A stretch of DNA of 64,000 nucleotides from Rhizobium sp. 007 (GCF_015353075.1 NZ_CP064191.1:186001-250000); one strand, 5' to 3'; positions 46,139 to 56,574 are shown, counted from the first letter of the stretch. Numbers and translations are program-made. Notes: generated from the sequence alone by a model not told the origin.

Positions 46139-47743
46139 ATGGAAATTTCTCGACGCGATCTCTTCAAAGTCAGCATGGCAGCCGCGACTGCTTTGACGAT
46201 CCCATCCATCCTGCGGGCACAGGCCGCAGGTGTCGATCCAAGGACTATTCGGATGGTGAAAACTGGCGATCTTCAGGTTTTTGATCCCATATTCACGACG
46301 GCGAATATTACGGCCGACCACGGGGCGGCAATCTACGACACTCTTTTCTCGGTCGATTCCAAATTTGAACCGCGTCCGCAGATGGTGGAGAAGTGGACTG
46401 TTTCCGAAGACCAAAAGACCTACACGTTCGTGCTTCGCGATGGCCTGGCATGGCACGATGGTTCACCTGTCACTGCCGCCGACTGTGTGGCTTCGATCCG
46501 TCGTTGGGGACAGGTTCATCCAGGCGGCCGATTGATCATGGAATTGGCCAATGACGTCTCACGGGTCGACGCCAAGACTTTCACCATCGCCCTGAAGGAG
46601 CCGCTGGGGCTATTGATGGACATACTTGCGGACCTGACGCCGCCTTGCCTCTTCATTATGCGAGAGAAGGATGCAAGCCGCCCTGCTACCGAGCAGGTGA
46701 CAACGAACATCGGGTCAGGTCCGTTCAAGTTCAATGAAGCTCTCGCCAAACCCGGCGCTAGCTTCACCTATGATCGGAACGAAAAATATGTACCACGCAA
46801 CGAGATCGCCGATGGGCTGGCTGGTGGCAAAGTAGTCAAGGTAGATCGCGTGATCTGGGAGAACATCGCCGATCAGCAGACTTCTCTTTCTGCGCTACAA
46901 ACCGGTGAGATTGATTTTCTTCAGGGGCCTCCTGTGGATCTGTACTCAGTAGTCGAGAATGATGCAAACTTGGAACTCGAAGTTCTCAACAAAGGCGGGG
47001 ATGACATTTGCCTCCGTATGAATTTCCTGCAGAAGCCTTTCGACAACGTGAAAGCACGTCAAGCTCTGCTTCACCTGATCGACCAAGAAGCACTCTTGCA
47101 GGCAATGGCTCCGGACCCAAAATTTGGTCGCCCGGTCACCTCCATATTCGGCAATAATACTCCGATGACGAACGATGAGAACACCGGGTGGTTCAAGAAG
47201 GGTGGCAACCCTGAAAAGGCCAAGCAACTCTTCAGCGAAGCGGGATATGCTGGTGAGAAGATCGTAATTCTGCAGCCTACCAACGTAGCGAAGTTCAACG
47301 ATGCGTCGCAAATTGTTGCGTCTGCGCTGCGAAAAATTGGGATCAATGCTGTACTGGCGCCGAGCGACTGGGGCGGCTTGGTCGCGCGCAGAGCGAACAA
47401 AGGTCCGGTTGAGAACGGTGGCTGGAACATCTTCATCACGGATGAAATCGACTACTCGCTAGCAAATCCCCTCGGCACACCGTTCCTCGTGGCTAGCGGC
47501 AAAAAAGCTTGGTACGGGTGGCCGAAGAGCGACGAATACGAAGCGCTCCGGGCCAACTGGGCAAAGGTTAATACGCTGGAGGAGCGGAAGGCGCTTGCCA
47601 GAAAGATGCAACGCGTCTGGTGGGACTTTGTCGGGGACATTAGGCTTGGGCAAATCGTCTCGCCTGTTGCACGCCGGAAAGCGCTCACAGGAGTCATCTG
47701 CATGCCGCAGATCATCCCTATGTGGAGTATGCTGAAGATTTAA
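46139..47743 (+). CDS. peptide ABC transporter periplasmic solute-binding protein 1
   Basis: 534 residues, SBP family 5 (DppA/OppA type). The Tat-type signal MEISRRDLFKVSMAAATALT directs folded export to the periplasm. Family hallmarks: AIYDTLFSVDSKFEPRPQMV, YTFVLRDGLAWHDGSPVTAA, GSGPFKFNEALAKPGASFTY, ALLHLIDQEALLQAMAPDP, EYEALRANWAKVNTLEERKA. Full length. It should capture a peptide-like solute and deliver it to the permeases at 48375-50196. Start ATG 46139 follows AAGGGGA. It is one of three intact paralogs (also 58889 and 62325) plus two relics. It resembles, from memory, y4tO. A relic of another binding protein lies between it and the permease genes. Confidence 0.93.
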   Translation: MEISRRDLFKVSMAAATALTIPSILRAQAAGVDPRTIRMVKTGDLQVFDPIFTTANITADHGAAIYDTLFSVDSKFEPRPQMVEKWTVSEDQKTYTFVLRDGLAWHDGSPVTAADCVASIRRWGQVHPGGRLIMELANDVSRVDAKTFTIALKEPLGLLMDILADLTPPCLFIMREKDASRPATEQVTTNIGSGPFKFNEALAKPGASFTYDRNEKYVPRNEIADGLAGGKVVKVDRVIWENIADQQTSLSALQTGEIDFLQGPPVDLYSVVENDANLELEVLNKGGDDICLRMNFLQKPFDNVKARQALLHLIDQEALLQAMAPDPKFGRPVTSIFGNNTPMTNDENTGWFKKGGNPEKAKQLFSEAGYAGEKIVILQPTNVAKFNDASQIVASALRKIGINAVLAPSDWGGLVARRANKGPVENGGWNIFITDEIDYSLANPLGTPFLVASGKKAWYGWPKSDEYEALRANWAKVNTLEERKALARKMQRVWWDFVGDIRLGQIVSPVARRKALTGVICMPQIIPMWSMLKI

Positions 47744-47976
47744 GCAGGCGGTGCCCTTATTCTCGCGGGATAGTCCGACCATTGCTACATTGTGATGGAC
47801 GGGATTCGTGTGTTGCGATCAGAACATCGTCCCGCGCCGTAATCGGCACGGTGCAGGTCGGCTGCCCCGGCCAGCTAAGCGCGGCGTGAGCGGCAACGCG
47901 TCCATTGAGCTTCGTCTCGCAGCAACGCAACGAGGTCGAGGAGTGAATGCAACGTTTGAGTTATAAAGTATAAAAT

Positions 47977-47991
47977 AAAACACATGTTGCA
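47977..47991 (+). promoter_or_regulatory. AAAACANNTGTTGCA motif before a binding-protein relic and the permeases
   Basis: AAAACACATGTTGCA, a perfect match. To its left TGCAACGTTT (47949-47958) forms a larger inverted repeat with it around a very AT-rich spacer. It precedes the relic at 48040 and the transporter operon. Confidence 0.65.
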
Positions 47992-48039
47992 CATCGGGGT
48001 AAGCTGGAGTACATAAGGTGGGACGCTAGCGTCCGCGAC

Positions 48040-48368
48040 GCCACCTATCCGAACTTTTCGGAAGGTCGTCGCAACAAAAAGCTGGGAGGAGCTGCGACCA
48101 TGATAATTCGCGACGCGAAGACGCCGCGCCAATAGCGGTCCAATCCAGGAAGGTTGGAGCATCTTCATCACGAACGATATGAACTATCGCCAACGGGGCT
48201 CTGTCCTCAATGCAGGTGGGAAAAGCCGCGGTTTGGGACGAATATCAAGCATGGAACTTCGTTGGCGACATTCGACTCGGTCAGTTCGTATCCGCGAGAA
48301 ACGAGGCGCTTTCCGGAGTCTTCGAGATGCTGCAACCTGTCGCCAAGTGGAACATGCAAAAGGTCTAA
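48040..48368 (+). pseudogene. relic of a fourth solute-binding protein
   Basis: In shifting frames the sequence gives EGWSIFITNDMN, then, in the last frame, WNFVGDIRLGQFVSARNEAL and SGVFEMLQPVAKWNMQKV with a stop just before the permease gene. This is the C-terminus of the same binding-protein family as at 46139. The N-terminal 400 residues were deleted, but the upstream motif at 47977 stayed. Probably the original binding protein of the operon, replaced by the copy at 46139. Confidence 0.8.
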
Positions 48369-48374
48369 GGAACA

Positions 48375-49316
48375 ATGGGCATTTACATCCTTCGAAGGTT
48401 GGTTTCGGCGATCGCTGTAATGGTGATGGTCGGAGTCTTCGTCTTCCTGCTGCTCAGGCTAGCGCCCGGCGATCCGGCAGCGATAATCGCTGGCGACGCG
48501 GCTACGCCGGAGATGATCGCCGGCATCCGCGAACAGTTGGGACTAACCGATCCGCTGCCAGTCCAGTTCGTACGTTGGGCGACTTCCATCCTCGGCGGGG
48601 ACTTTGGGACTTCGATCTTTACGGGGCGCCCGGTCCTTGAGCTCATCGCGGACCGACTAGAGCCCACTCTTTCCCTGTCCTTCATGACAATCATTTCTTC
48701 TGTAACGATAGGAGTGTACTTTGGCGTCTTTGCTGCATGGCGCGCCGGTGGCGTCGTCGATCGCGCTCTCGCAGGATTTGCGGCGGTTGGTTTTTCTGTT
48801 CCGGTTTTTGTCATCGGGTATGCTCTCGTATACTACTTTGCAATCACAACTCATTGGTTGCCCGTTCAAGGTTACGCGCCCATTAGCAGTGGCACCGGCA
48901 CTTGGTTCGTGCACCTCGTTCTGCCGACGCTGACTCTGGGTGTTGGCTATGTGGCGTTCATCGCGCGGATCACGCGATCAAGCATGCTTGAAGTACTGTC
49001 GGAAGATTACATGCGAACGGCTGCGGCAAAGGGCGCGTCGACATACGCCATGCTTTTTCACCACGCCCTGAAGAATGCCGGGGTGCCAATCCTCACCGTC
49101 ATCGGCTTGAGTTTGGCGGGTTTGATATCTGGCGTCGTTATTACCGAGACCGTGTTTAACATCCCCGGCGTTGGTCGTCTCGTAGTCGATGCGATCAACA
49201 ATCGTGACTATCCTATTATTCAGGCCGTTCTAATCCTTGTTTCGGGCCTTTACGTGCTGATCAACCTTGCGGTTGATCTCTCCTATACCCTGGTCGACCC
49301 TCGTATTCGGTACTGA
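48375..49316 (+). CDS. ABC transporter permease, DppB type
   Basis: 313 residues, six membrane spans, with the DppB/OppB N-terminal signature MGIYILRRLVSAIAVMVMVG, APGDPAAIIAGDAATPEMIA and the coupling-helix EAA region YMRTAAAKGASTYAMLFHHA. First of the two permeases forming the channel. Start ATG 48375 follows AAGGA. It overlaps the relic region and is two bases from the next gene, so they are co-translated. It resembles, from memory, y4tP. Confidence 0.94.
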   Translation: MGIYILRRLVSAIAVMVMVGVFVFLLLRLAPGDPAAIIAGDAATPEMIAGIREQLGLTDPLPVQFVRWATSILGGDFGTSIFTGRPVLELIADRLEPTLSLSFMTIISSVTIGVYFGVFAAWRAGGVVDRALAGFAAVGFSVPVFVIGYALVYYFAITTHWLPVQGYAPISSGTGTWFVHLVLPTLTLGVGYVAFIARITRSSMLEVLSEDYMRTAAAKGASTYAMLFHHALKNAGVPILTVIGLSLAGLISGVVITETVFNIPGVGRLVVDAINNRDYPIIQAVLILVSGLYVLINLAVDLSYTLVDPRIRY

Positions 49317-49317
49317 T

Positions 49318-50196
49318 ATGACACTCTCTGCTCAGCTTGAACCCGTGCCGGCGCCCCGGCTAGAAATTGCTCATCTTCCTCGTCTAATTAGGCGGCATCC
49401 ACTCGTGTTTGTAGGTGGCGGCCTATTGACGGTATTGGTGGTTCTGGCGGTTGCCGCACCGCTGTACGCAGGCGATCCAGTAAACATGGACCCGTTTTCT
49501 CGTCTGCAGGCGCCTTCACCTGAGAAGTGGTTTGGAAGCGACCACCTGGGCCGGGACGTGTTTTCTCGAACTATCTTTGGTGCCCGCATTTCCCTCATAG
49601 TGGGGTTGCTTTCGGCGATTTTCGCCTCTGCCGCCGGGCTCCTGATCGGCATCCTCGCCGGTTATAGTCGGAGTTTTGACAATATCGTTATGCGGATCAT
49701 GGACGGCTTGATGTCGATTCCGACAATTTTGCTGGCTATCGCACTCATTTCTCTAACTGGTCCCGGGATTGGTATCCTCATCGTCGCCATAACGATCCCA
49801 CAATTGCCAAGCGTGACGCGGTTGGTTCGTTCGGTAGTTCTCAGTGTTCGAGAACGACCCTACGTCGAGGCTGCACTTTGCGGTGGCGCGCGCCTCCCGA
49901 GGGTGTTGTGGCGCCATATCCTTCCGAGCACGATCTCACCTCTTATGGTTCAGAGCGCCATTGTATGTGCGGATGCAATCCTCACAGAAGCCGGCCTCAG
50001 CTTTCTGGGCGTGGGCGTGCCTCCCGAGATTCCCAGCTGGGGGAATATGATTTCGAACTCTCGCCTGTTTCTCGGCATCGCTCCCATGACGGTCTTTGCG
50101 CCAGGCATCTTTCTCGCCGTCACCGTCCTTGCCGTCAACTTGCTTGGGGATGGGTTGCGTGACATGTTTGATCCCCGTGCAAAGCGGAGACGCTGA
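49318..50196 (+). CDS. ABC transporter permease, DppC type
   Basis: 292 residues, DppC/OppC type with the N-terminal cytosolic tail and first span, the segment [20 protein letters not shown] and the EAA coupling region [20 protein letters not shown]. Start ATG 49318, one base after the stop of the DppB-type gene. It pairs with it to form the membrane channel. It resembles, from memory, y4tQ. Confidence 0.94.
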   Translation: MTLSAQLEPVPAPRLEIAHLPRLIRRHPLVFVGGGLLTVLVVLAVAAPLYAGDPVNMDPFSRLQAPSPEKWFGSDHLGRDVFSRTIFGARISLIVGLLSAIFASAAGLLIGILAGYSRSFDNIVMRIMDGLMSIPTILLAIALISLTGPGIGILIVAITIPQLPSVTRLVRSVVLSVRERPYVEAALCGGARLPRVLWRHILPSTISPLMVQSAIVCADAILTEAGLSFLGVGVPPEIPSWGNMISNSRLFLGIAPMTVFAPGIFLAVTVLAVNLLGDGLRDMFDPRAKRRR

Positions 50197-50197
50197 C

Positions 50198-51205
50198 ATG
50201 AAAATGCAGAAAAACACAGATAGCCAGTTGCTTCTGGATGTTCGCGACCTTGAGACCCACTTTTATGGTGAGGAGAGCGTTACACGTGCTCTAAGCGGCG
50301 TTAGTTTTCAGGTGAACAGCGGCGAAACACTTGGCGTGGTCGGTGAATCGGGCTGTGGGAAGAGTGTCACCGCCCTGTCAATCCTTCGTTTGCTGCCAAA
50401 ACGCACAGCAAAGACCATTGGTGGTGAGATCCTTTTCAAAGGGCGCAACCTTATCAATCTCTCGGAGCGGGAAATGAGAAAGATCCGCGGCGACCGTATT
50501 GCCATGATCTTTCAGGAGCCGATGACAAGTTTGAGCCCGGTTCACACCATTGGTCGTCAAATCGCCGAAGCTGTCCAAATTCATACGGGTGCTTCCCGCT
50601 CAGAGGCGTTGGAAAAATCGCTTGAAATGCTTCGCATGGTGCGCATTGCCGATCCCGAACGACGCTTGTACAACTACCCCCATGAGATGTCAGGTGGGAT
50701 GCGTCAGCGCGCCATGATTGCCATGGCGCTCGCTTGTTCACCCGAGCTTTTGATCGCGGATGAGCCGACCACGGCGCTAGACGTCACTATCCAGGCGCAG
50801 ATCCTGAGACTGATCGTTGACTTGAAAGAGCGCACGGGTACCGCGGTCATGTTGATCACACATGACTTAGGCGTAGTTGCAGAGACGTGTCAGCGTGTCA
50901 TCGTCATGTATGCGGGTAGGATCATCGAGCAGACTACGGTGAAGGATTTGTTCGATTATCCTCTGCATCCCTACACAAAGGGCCTTATGCGATCCATGCC
51001 CGATCCCAGACGTGGGCGGCAGCAGCGACTAGCAGAAATCCCTGGAATCGTTCCTAGTTTGCGCGAGCCGATCGTAGGATGCAGTTTTGCGCCTCGTTGC
51101 CCGTTTGCGACGGGAATATGCCGTGAACAAGCGCCGAGCCTGCGTGACGTCAGGCCTGCCCATTCTGCAGCATGCTGGCGAGCCGAGGAGGTAATGGGCG
51201 CATGA
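50198..51205 (+). CDS. ABC transporter ATPase, DppD type
   Basis: 335 residues. Walker [21 protein letters not shown], signature [20 protein letters not shown], Walker [21 protein letters not shown], and the C-terminal oligopeptide-transporter domain with cysteines ([18 protein letters not shown]), which in this family can hold an iron-sulfur cluster. Start ATG 50198 directly follows the permease stop, and it overlaps the next gene by four bases. Confidence 0.94.
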   Translation: MKMQKNTDSQLLLDVRDLETHFYGEESVTRALSGVSFQVNSGETLGVVGESGCGKSVTALSILRLLPKRTAKTIGGEILFKGRNLINLSEREMRKIRGDRIAMIFQEPMTSLSPVHTIGRQIAEAVQIHTGASRSEALEKSLEMLRMVRIADPERRLYNYPHEMSGGMRQRAMIAMALACSPELLIADEPTTALDVTIQAQILRLIVDLKERTGTAVMLITHDLGVVAETCQRVIVMYAGRIIEQTTVKDLFDYPLHPYTKGLMRSMPDPRRGRQQRLAEIPGIVPSLREPIVGCSFAPRCPFATGICREQAPSLRDVRPAHSAACWRAEEVMGA

Positions 51206-52242
51206 GTGGTCCTTTGCTTAAAGTTGAGAATCTGGCCAAGCATTATCCGTTCGGTGGGGGCTTCCTGAAGAAGACAATCCCAGTGGTCCGGGCGGTCGAA
51301 GACGTTTCCTTTACCGTTGAGCCCGGGGAAACTCTTTGCATTGTAGGCGAATCCGGCTGCGGTAAGTCCACAGTCGCGCGGCTCTTGATGCGGTTGGTGG
51401 ATCCGACAGGCGGGCGGGTCCTGGTCGACGGCACCGATATTGCCGGACTAAAGAAGAATGCTCTTCGAGCCTCGCGGCGTCGGATGCAGATGGTTTTTCA
51501 AGATCCATTCTCTTCGTTGAACCCGCGTCTCACCGCAGGAGAGATCATCACCGAGCCTGTCGAGAACTTCGAACGGCTAAACCGCAAAGACCGCCAAGCT
51601 CTGGCGGCCGACCTCCTGCGAAAGGTCGGGTTGTCGCCGGAGATGATGCACAGGCTTCCGTCCGAGATGTCTGGCGGGCAGCGGCAGCGCCTGGGTATCG
51701 CCCGTGCATTGGCCCTCAAGCCGTCGCTCATCATTGCCGACGAAGCAGTCTCGGCTCTTGATGTATCCGTGCAGGCGCAAATCCTAAATCTTCTGATGGA
51801 TATCCAGCAGCAGATGGGTATCGCCTTTGTCTTTATCTCGCATGACCTCAGTGTCGTTGAACATATTGGCCATCGCGTGGCGGTCATGTACCTCGGTCGG
51901 ATCGTGGAGCTGGCGCCATGCGACGCGCTTTTCGCCAAACCAGTTCACCCATACACAGAGGCGCTAATCGCGGCTGCACCTATACCAGACCCCCAGCGGG
52001 TTCGGATGGAAGTGCCCCTTGAAGGGGAGGTACCCAGCCCTGTCAATCCACCGTGCGGATGTGCGTTTCACCCGCGCTGCCCTCTTGCAATCGAACGGTG
52101 CCGAGTTGAAGTGCCGGCGCTGGTTCATATGGCGGACGGCCGAGTGGTGGCGTGCCATGTGCGCGCTCCGGCGGCGGGCACCAACGAACAGTTGTCTACG
52201 GCGGCTCACCCGTCAGTCGCTGTGGAACAGCCTCTGGGCTGA
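51202..52242 (+). CDS. ABC transporter ATPase, DppF type
   Basis: 346 residues. Walker [21 protein letters not shown], signature [20 protein letters not shown], Walker [21 protein letters not shown], and the C-terminal cysteine domain [20 protein letters not shown]. Fifth component of the transporter; the ATGA overlap with the DppD-type gene couples translation. It resembles, from memory, y4tS. Confidence 0.94.
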   Translation: MSGPLLKVENLAKHYPFGGGFLKKTIPVVRAVEDVSFTVEPGETLCIVGESGCGKSTVARLLMRLVDPTGGRVLVDGTDIAGLKKNALRASRRRMQMVFQDPFSSLNPRLTAGEIITEPVENFERLNRKDRQALAADLLRKVGLSPEMMHRLPSEMSGGQRQRLGIARALALKPSLIIADEAVSALDVSVQAQILNLLMDIQQQMGIAFVFISHDLSVVEHIGHRVAVMYLGRIVELAPCDALFAKPVHPYTEALIAAAPIPDPQRVRMEVPLEGEVPSPVNPPCGCAFHPRCPLAIERCRVEVPALVHMADGRVVACHVRAPAAGTNEQLSTAAHPSVAVEQPLG

Positions 52243-52258
52243 TGATGTCAACGAGGCA

Positions 52259-53653
52259 ATGAACAACTTGGAAGAGAGAAATATAGTGGACCAATTGGCA
52301 GAAAATAGCGTCTCCCGACAAGAGGCGAGCAATTACGATTCCATTGGTTCGGTCGCGACGAACGTAGCAGACGGCTTCACTCTGGTCGCTGTGGGCGACC
52401 TTATCGTGTCTCGAGCGATCACGAAAAACAACAACCCCGGGTTAGGCGAAGTGGCCGAACTTCTGCAAGGAGTTGATGTTACGTTTGGCAATCTAGAAAC
52501 GAACATCTTTGACAGCCGATACTTCACCGGAAGTCCCCAAGCCGAATATGGCGGTGCGTATCACGTCAGCCTGCCAGTTGTTGGACCCGCTTTGAAGGCA
52601 ATGGGGTTCAATATCGTAAGTTACGCCAACAATCACACGTTCGATTGGGGCGTTGAAGGCATGCGAGAGACTTGCCGGGCTCTCGACCAGAACGAAATCA
52701 TTCATGCAGGTGTCGGCGAAAACCTTTCGCAAGCTGGCGCCGCTCGTTTTGTCGAAAGCCCGCGTGGCCGGGTGGCGCTGGTATCGTTTGCAACGACGTT
52801 TCCGCCGATGTCCCGGGCATGTGATCCCGCCGGCGAGGCGCCCGGCAGACCAGGCCTTAATGCCCTTCGATTGGCAAGGAGCGTGGTCGTGGCGCCCCAC
52901 ATGCTCGTGAGCCTGAGGGAGATACGCGATTCTCTGCCAAACTACGTACGCGATCATGCGGACGACGACCTGGTCGAGCTTGCTGGTGTGACCTACAAAG
53001 CCGGTGAGAAAGCAGGCTACAGCTATGAGCCCCATCCCGGCGACGTTTCTCATATCCTGCGCAATCTGAGACGGGGTAAACAGTTCTCTGACTTCTGCAT
53101 TGTGACGAATCACGGACACGAACCGGGAAATTGGAGCCAAGAACCAGCTGATTATGAGAGAGCGTTCGCGCACTCGCTGATCGATGCTGGGGCCGACGCA
53201 TACATCGTACATGGCCCCCACCAATTGCGCGGAATAGAAATCTACAAGGGCCGGCCAATCTTCTATAGCCTTGGAAACTTCATGATGGATGACCTGCGGA
53301 CCCCCGTGGGCGCTGACATGTTTGACGCTTACGGCAAAGACGAACAGGCTGACACGGACGCTGAAGTCACGGTCGCCGAAATGGCATCGGGATATACAAC
53401 AGCTCCAGGTTTTAAGGATCCGGTTTTCTACGAAAGTATTGTGACCTCAAGCCGGTTCGAGGGAAACAGACTTGTTGAACTGCAGCTCCACCCGATCGAA
53501 CTTGGACATTCGAAAAGGTTTGCGAACCGTGGCATCCCATGTCTTGCACCTCCGGCCAAAGCGAAATCAATTCTGGAACGTCTCCAGAAGTTGTCGGCGC
53601 CCTTTGGCACTGAGATCAGCATCGAAGACGATGTAGGAATTATCAGATGTTGA
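52259..53653 (+). CDS. CapA-type metallophosphoesterase-like protein
   Basis: 464 residues of the CapA family (poly-gamma-glutamate synthesis protein CapA/PgsA, calcineurin-like fold). Motifs in order: LVAVGDLIVSRAI, DVTFGNLETNI, FNIVSYANNHTFDWGVEGM, CIVTNHGHEPGNW, ADAYIVHGPHQLRGIEIYKG and RPIFYSLGNFMMDDLRTP. No signal peptide or membrane span, unlike Bacillus CapA, so it acts in the cytoplasm. Start ATG 52259 is 17 bp after the DppF-type stop, in one operon with the transporter. Other members are linked to poly-glutamate or to modified peptides, which fits an amide-linked imported compound. ATG 52259 is preferred, though GTG 52288 has a better ribosome site. Reaction unknown. Confidence 0.85.
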   Translation: MNNLEERNIVDQLAENSVSRQEASNYDSIGSVATNVADGFTLVAVGDLIVSRAITKNNNPGLGEVAELLQGVDVTFGNLETNIFDSRYFTGSPQAEYGGAYHVSLPVVGPALKAMGFNIVSYANNHTFDWGVEGMRETCRALDQNEIIHAGVGENLSQAGAARFVESPRGRVALVSFATTFPPMSRACDPAGEAPGRPGLNALRLARSVVVAPHMLVSLREIRDSLPNYVRDHADDDLVELAGVTYKAGEKAGYSYEPHPGDVSHILRNLRRGKQFSDFCIVTNHGHEPGNWSQEPADYERAFAHSLIDAGADAYIVHGPHQLRGIEIYKGRPIFYSLGNFMMDDLRTPVGADMFDAYGKDEQADTDAEVTVAEMASGYTTAPGFKDPVFYESIVTSSRFEGNRLVELQLHPIELGHSKRFANRGIPCLAPPAKAKSILERLQKLSAPFGTEISIEDDVGIIRC

Positions 53654-53843
53654 CGCATCCGGACCGAGCCATGAAAAGCCATGGGTCGAGGCTTTGCCCG
53701 CCTCTCAATGTCGGGCTCTGGCGCGCTTGATGAGATTTCACACGGTCATGCAGCCTTGCGCGAAAGCGATAATGGACATTGCTCTCGCGGGCGTTTCCGG
53801 CTCCCCCATACCCGCCTTAGTATGTTGATATAGGAATGATCTG

Positions 53844-54980
53844 ATGAAACAGCCTCCAATCTTCCCTCCGCCCTTTCCAGTCGACGAATTCCGCTCGCGC
53901 CTCGCAGCGTTGCGCAAGGGGATGGCCGAGCGCGGCGTGGATATGCTCATCGTGGACCAACGTGAACACCGGGCCTATTTCAGCGGTTTCTCGTCAACAG
54001 CGGCCATGTACCAAGCCTTGCTCATCCCCCTCGACCAAGAGCCCATTGCAGTGATCCGTGGCCTCGATTCTCCCAGCTTTAGCGAGGCAAGTCGTTTCGG
54101 CGATTATGTAGCATTTTCTGATAACGAAAACCCGATTAAGGTCGCAGCCGAGACGATCAAATCCCGTGGCTTTGGAGCCTCGGCAATAGGCGTCGAGCGC
54201 GATAGCCATATTCTCACGGTGAACCGCGCATTGGAGTTCGAAAGTCTGCTCCCAGATGCCAAGTTCGTCGATTTCTCCCGCGTCATGTGGGAAATGCGGC
54301 TCGTCAAATCCCCGCTGGAGCTTGCTTGTCTAACAGTGGCCGCCGAGATCTGCGACCGTGCGGCGGCGGCAGCCTTCGAGGTAGCCCAGGTTGGCGTTAA
54401 CGAGCGCGAAGTTTTTGCGGCCATGACGAGCGAAGCGTGGCGTAGTGGCGCTGATAATGCGCAGGTCGGTGTTATGTCGTCCGGCCCTCGCTCGGGAACT
54501 TTGCACTCGTCCCTCGGCGACCGCATGCTGGCTGAAGGGGATATCGTACACCTGGAGCCGGTTCCACATTTTCGTGGTTATACCTCGCGACTTATGCGCC
54601 CGAAATCAATCGGTGCTCCGACCGATGAACAAATCCGGACTGCCGAAACAATGATCCAAATTCAGGACGAGCAGTTCCGCACCATGAGGCCGGGCGTCAA
54701 TGCAAAAGATGTTGACCGCGTCGTACGCGAGGGGATGCTGGAGGCTGGACTGCGCGACAGCTACGCGAATATTACCGGCTATACGCTCGGCCTAAAGAGC
54801 CCCCCTCGCACCAGCGATTTCACCCGTGTTTTCCTGGCGGATAGCGACTGGAAACTCGAGCAGAATCAAGTTTTCCACATGTACACATCGGCGCGTGGCA
54901 TGGCCTTCAGCGAAACCATCGTCGTCACGACCGAAGGGGGAACGCGCTTAACCAAAATGGATCGTAGGCTTTTCTGCTGA
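53844..54980 (+). CDS. M24-fold (Xaa-Pro peptidase / creatinase-like) protein lacking metal ligands
   Basis: 378 residues with the creatinase N-domain (about 10-150) and the pita-bread M24 C-domain (about 160-370). In metallo-members the five ligands are Asp, Asp, His, Glu, Glu. Here the aligned segments read VHLEPVPHFRGYTSRLMR (Asp to Glu and Asp to Arg), ITGYTLGL (His to Tyr), QVFHMYTSARG (Glu to Tyr) and AFSETIVVTTEGG (Glu to Ser), so a dinuclear metal site is very unlikely. It keeps the fold and a conserved His in SGTLHSSLGD. Like creatinase, it may be a metal-free hydrolase or lyase. Start ATG 53844 follows AGGAATGA, about 190 bp after the CapA-type gene. It resembles, from memory, y4tM. 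Confidence 0.85.
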   Translation: MKQPPIFPPPFPVDEFRSRLAALRKGMAERGVDMLIVDQREHRAYFSGFSSTAAMYQALLIPLDQEPIAVIRGLDSPSFSEASRFGDYVAFSDNENPIKVAAETIKSRGFGASAIGVERDSHILTVNRALEFESLLPDAKFVDFSRVMWEMRLVKSPLELACLTVAAEICDRAAAAAFEVAQVGVNEREVFAAMTSEAWRSGADNAQVGVMSSGPRSGTLHSSLGDRMLAEGDIVHLEPVPHFRGYTSRLMRPKSIGAPTDEQIRTAETMIQIQDEQFRTMRPGVNAKDVDRVVREGMLEAGLRDSYANITGYTLGLKSPPRTSDFTRVFLADSDWKLEQNQVFHMYTSARGMAFSETIVVTTEGGTRLTKMDRRLFC

Positions 54981-55522
54981 CGTCCGGCTCTCAAGCGACC
55001 ACTTAGGCCGAAACGAAGAGCGATCATCTTCTCGATTCGTAGTTTCGTGATCCTCGCGCGCCGCTTCGGCCTTCTGCAGAAGGCCGGATCGGCCCTTTTC
55101 GCGAAGCCGGTAACCGTCGCCATGGATTATGATCACCGCCGATGATGGGTAGTGGTTCAAGCCGGAGACGCGAAACCATCCGGCGAAGGCGTCACCGGAG
55201 GGAAACGGAGACGCCTCCCGATTGAGAATGCTGTGTTGAAAAACCTACAGCGTTTTTCCGCCCTTCAAATAAAGAAGCGCACAATACTCGCTTCACATGC
55301 AGGTATGCTATGCGGAGGTGACCCCTTTCACGATTTGGCGGTTAGCTTCGGAGGTCCGTGGATAGAGGCGGATGAGACCCCGCCGCATCCGTCTCTGTTC
55401 GAGCTTGCGCTCGCACCATTACGTGATCAAAGCGCGCTGCGTGCGCTCGACCGGTCAGCTCCGCTCTTATACCGCCGGCCGTCGACACGCTCGACAACGT
55501 TCACCAGCCCATGTGGGTGCGT
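54981..55522. other. about 540 bp without a recognisable gene
   Basis: No motif-bearing frame. It ends in the IS21-type terminal repeats. Confidence 0.4.
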
Positions 55523-55620
55523 ATTCCGATGAAGCCGGCCATCGATTCCGATTTGAAGCCGGCCAGTCATTCCGATTTCATTCCGGCCAGCATTCCGATT
55601 TGAAGCCGGCCATTTTCCGG
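55523..55620. repeat. tandem imperfect repeats of another IS21-type end
   Basis: Four copies of a unit of about 23 bp, ATTCCGATTTGAAGCCGGCC, with small changes, spaced by 2-4 bases. They lie just beyond the istB relic as expected for the right end of an IS21-family element. The sequence differs from the repeats at 16985-17085, so two different IS21 elements were present. Confidence 0.75.
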
Positions 55621-55663
55621 ACTGATCCTGGGTCTCGTTGATGTTTGGGTTGGGTTTCGTTTC

Positions 55664-56107
55664 AGGTCAAGCTTGGAGTGTGTCGGACGGTATTGGTGGT
55701 CGCTGTTTTCGCATGCTCTCGCCAGTGAGATCGATGCGATAGGCGTTGTGAACGAGGCGGTCCAAGATGGCATCTGCCAGGGTCGGGTTTGCGATGATCT
55801 CGTACCAGCGATCCAAGGGCACCTGACTGGTTATGATCGTCGAGCGACGCTCGTAGCGATCTTCGATGATCTCAAGGAGATCGCGGCGCTGATCATCGTT
55901 GAGTTTTTCCGGGCCCCAATCGTCGAGAATGAGAAGGTCGGTCTTGGCGAGAGATTTGAGGATCCTGCCGTATCGCCCGTCACCTCTTGCAAGCGCGAGC
56001 GTGGCGAACAGCCGGGGAACCCGGTGGTATGCGACGGAGAAATCCTCCCGACATGGCCAAGGTCCGGAGTTCCGTGCTCGCAACTTCTGCCAGAAACCCA
56101 AGCGCAA
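55664..56107 (-). pseudogene. istB: IS21-family helper istB, truncated
   Basis: Minus-strand frame reads YHRVPRLFATLALARGDGRY, GRILKSLAKTDLLILDDWGP (Walker B), DLLEIIEDRYERRSTIITSQ and VPLDRWYEIIANPTLADAIL, ending after DRLVHNAYRIDLTGESMRKQ. This is the C-terminal part of the IstB ATPase; Walker A and the N-terminal third are missing. No istA adjoins it. Confidence 0.85.
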
Positions 56108-56574
56108 GCGAGGGCGGCGGGGTACATGTCGAAGACGCTGCCGCCCTGTAGTCTTATAGCATTTGCTGCGGTCGTGGCCGCGGGCACGGGAGTGGCGATC
56201 CCGAATCCTATGCTGCTGTGGACATGCAACGGCGCTTCAGAACTCATGAATCCTTTATTGAGATCTTGCGAACCCCAATAATGTAGGCCGAAAAGCTCGA
56301 AGCGTGACCGTCCCTCGATCATCACCTGCATCTCGGTGATCCGTTCTCTCAGCGGGCGCGGCCTCTTTCATGCCATCTCCTCAGATTAAATACTTGTCTG
56401 GATCCCGACCCCTAGGCCGAAGTTACTGCGTTAATTTCACCAATCTGGGCCGCGGCGCTACAAGGTGCGGCGCAATGGCTCCATCACCCGATAGTTACGG
56501 CCATCGAGACCCACATCGCCGCAGGCATAGTGAAGTCTTGATGGCGCACGTTGCTGAATGTCCACATTGCGATT
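56108..56574. other. about 470 bp without a recognisable gene
   Basis: No supportable frame between the istB relic and the amidotransferase gene. Confidence 0.4.

Noticed and set aside
53844-54980. Functional Xaa-Pro aminopeptidase
   Set aside because: All metal-ligand positions are substituted.
55523-55620. Second set of CRISPR-like repeats
   Set aside because: Units are directly tandem with 2-4 base gaps and adjoin an istB relic, so they are IS end repeats.
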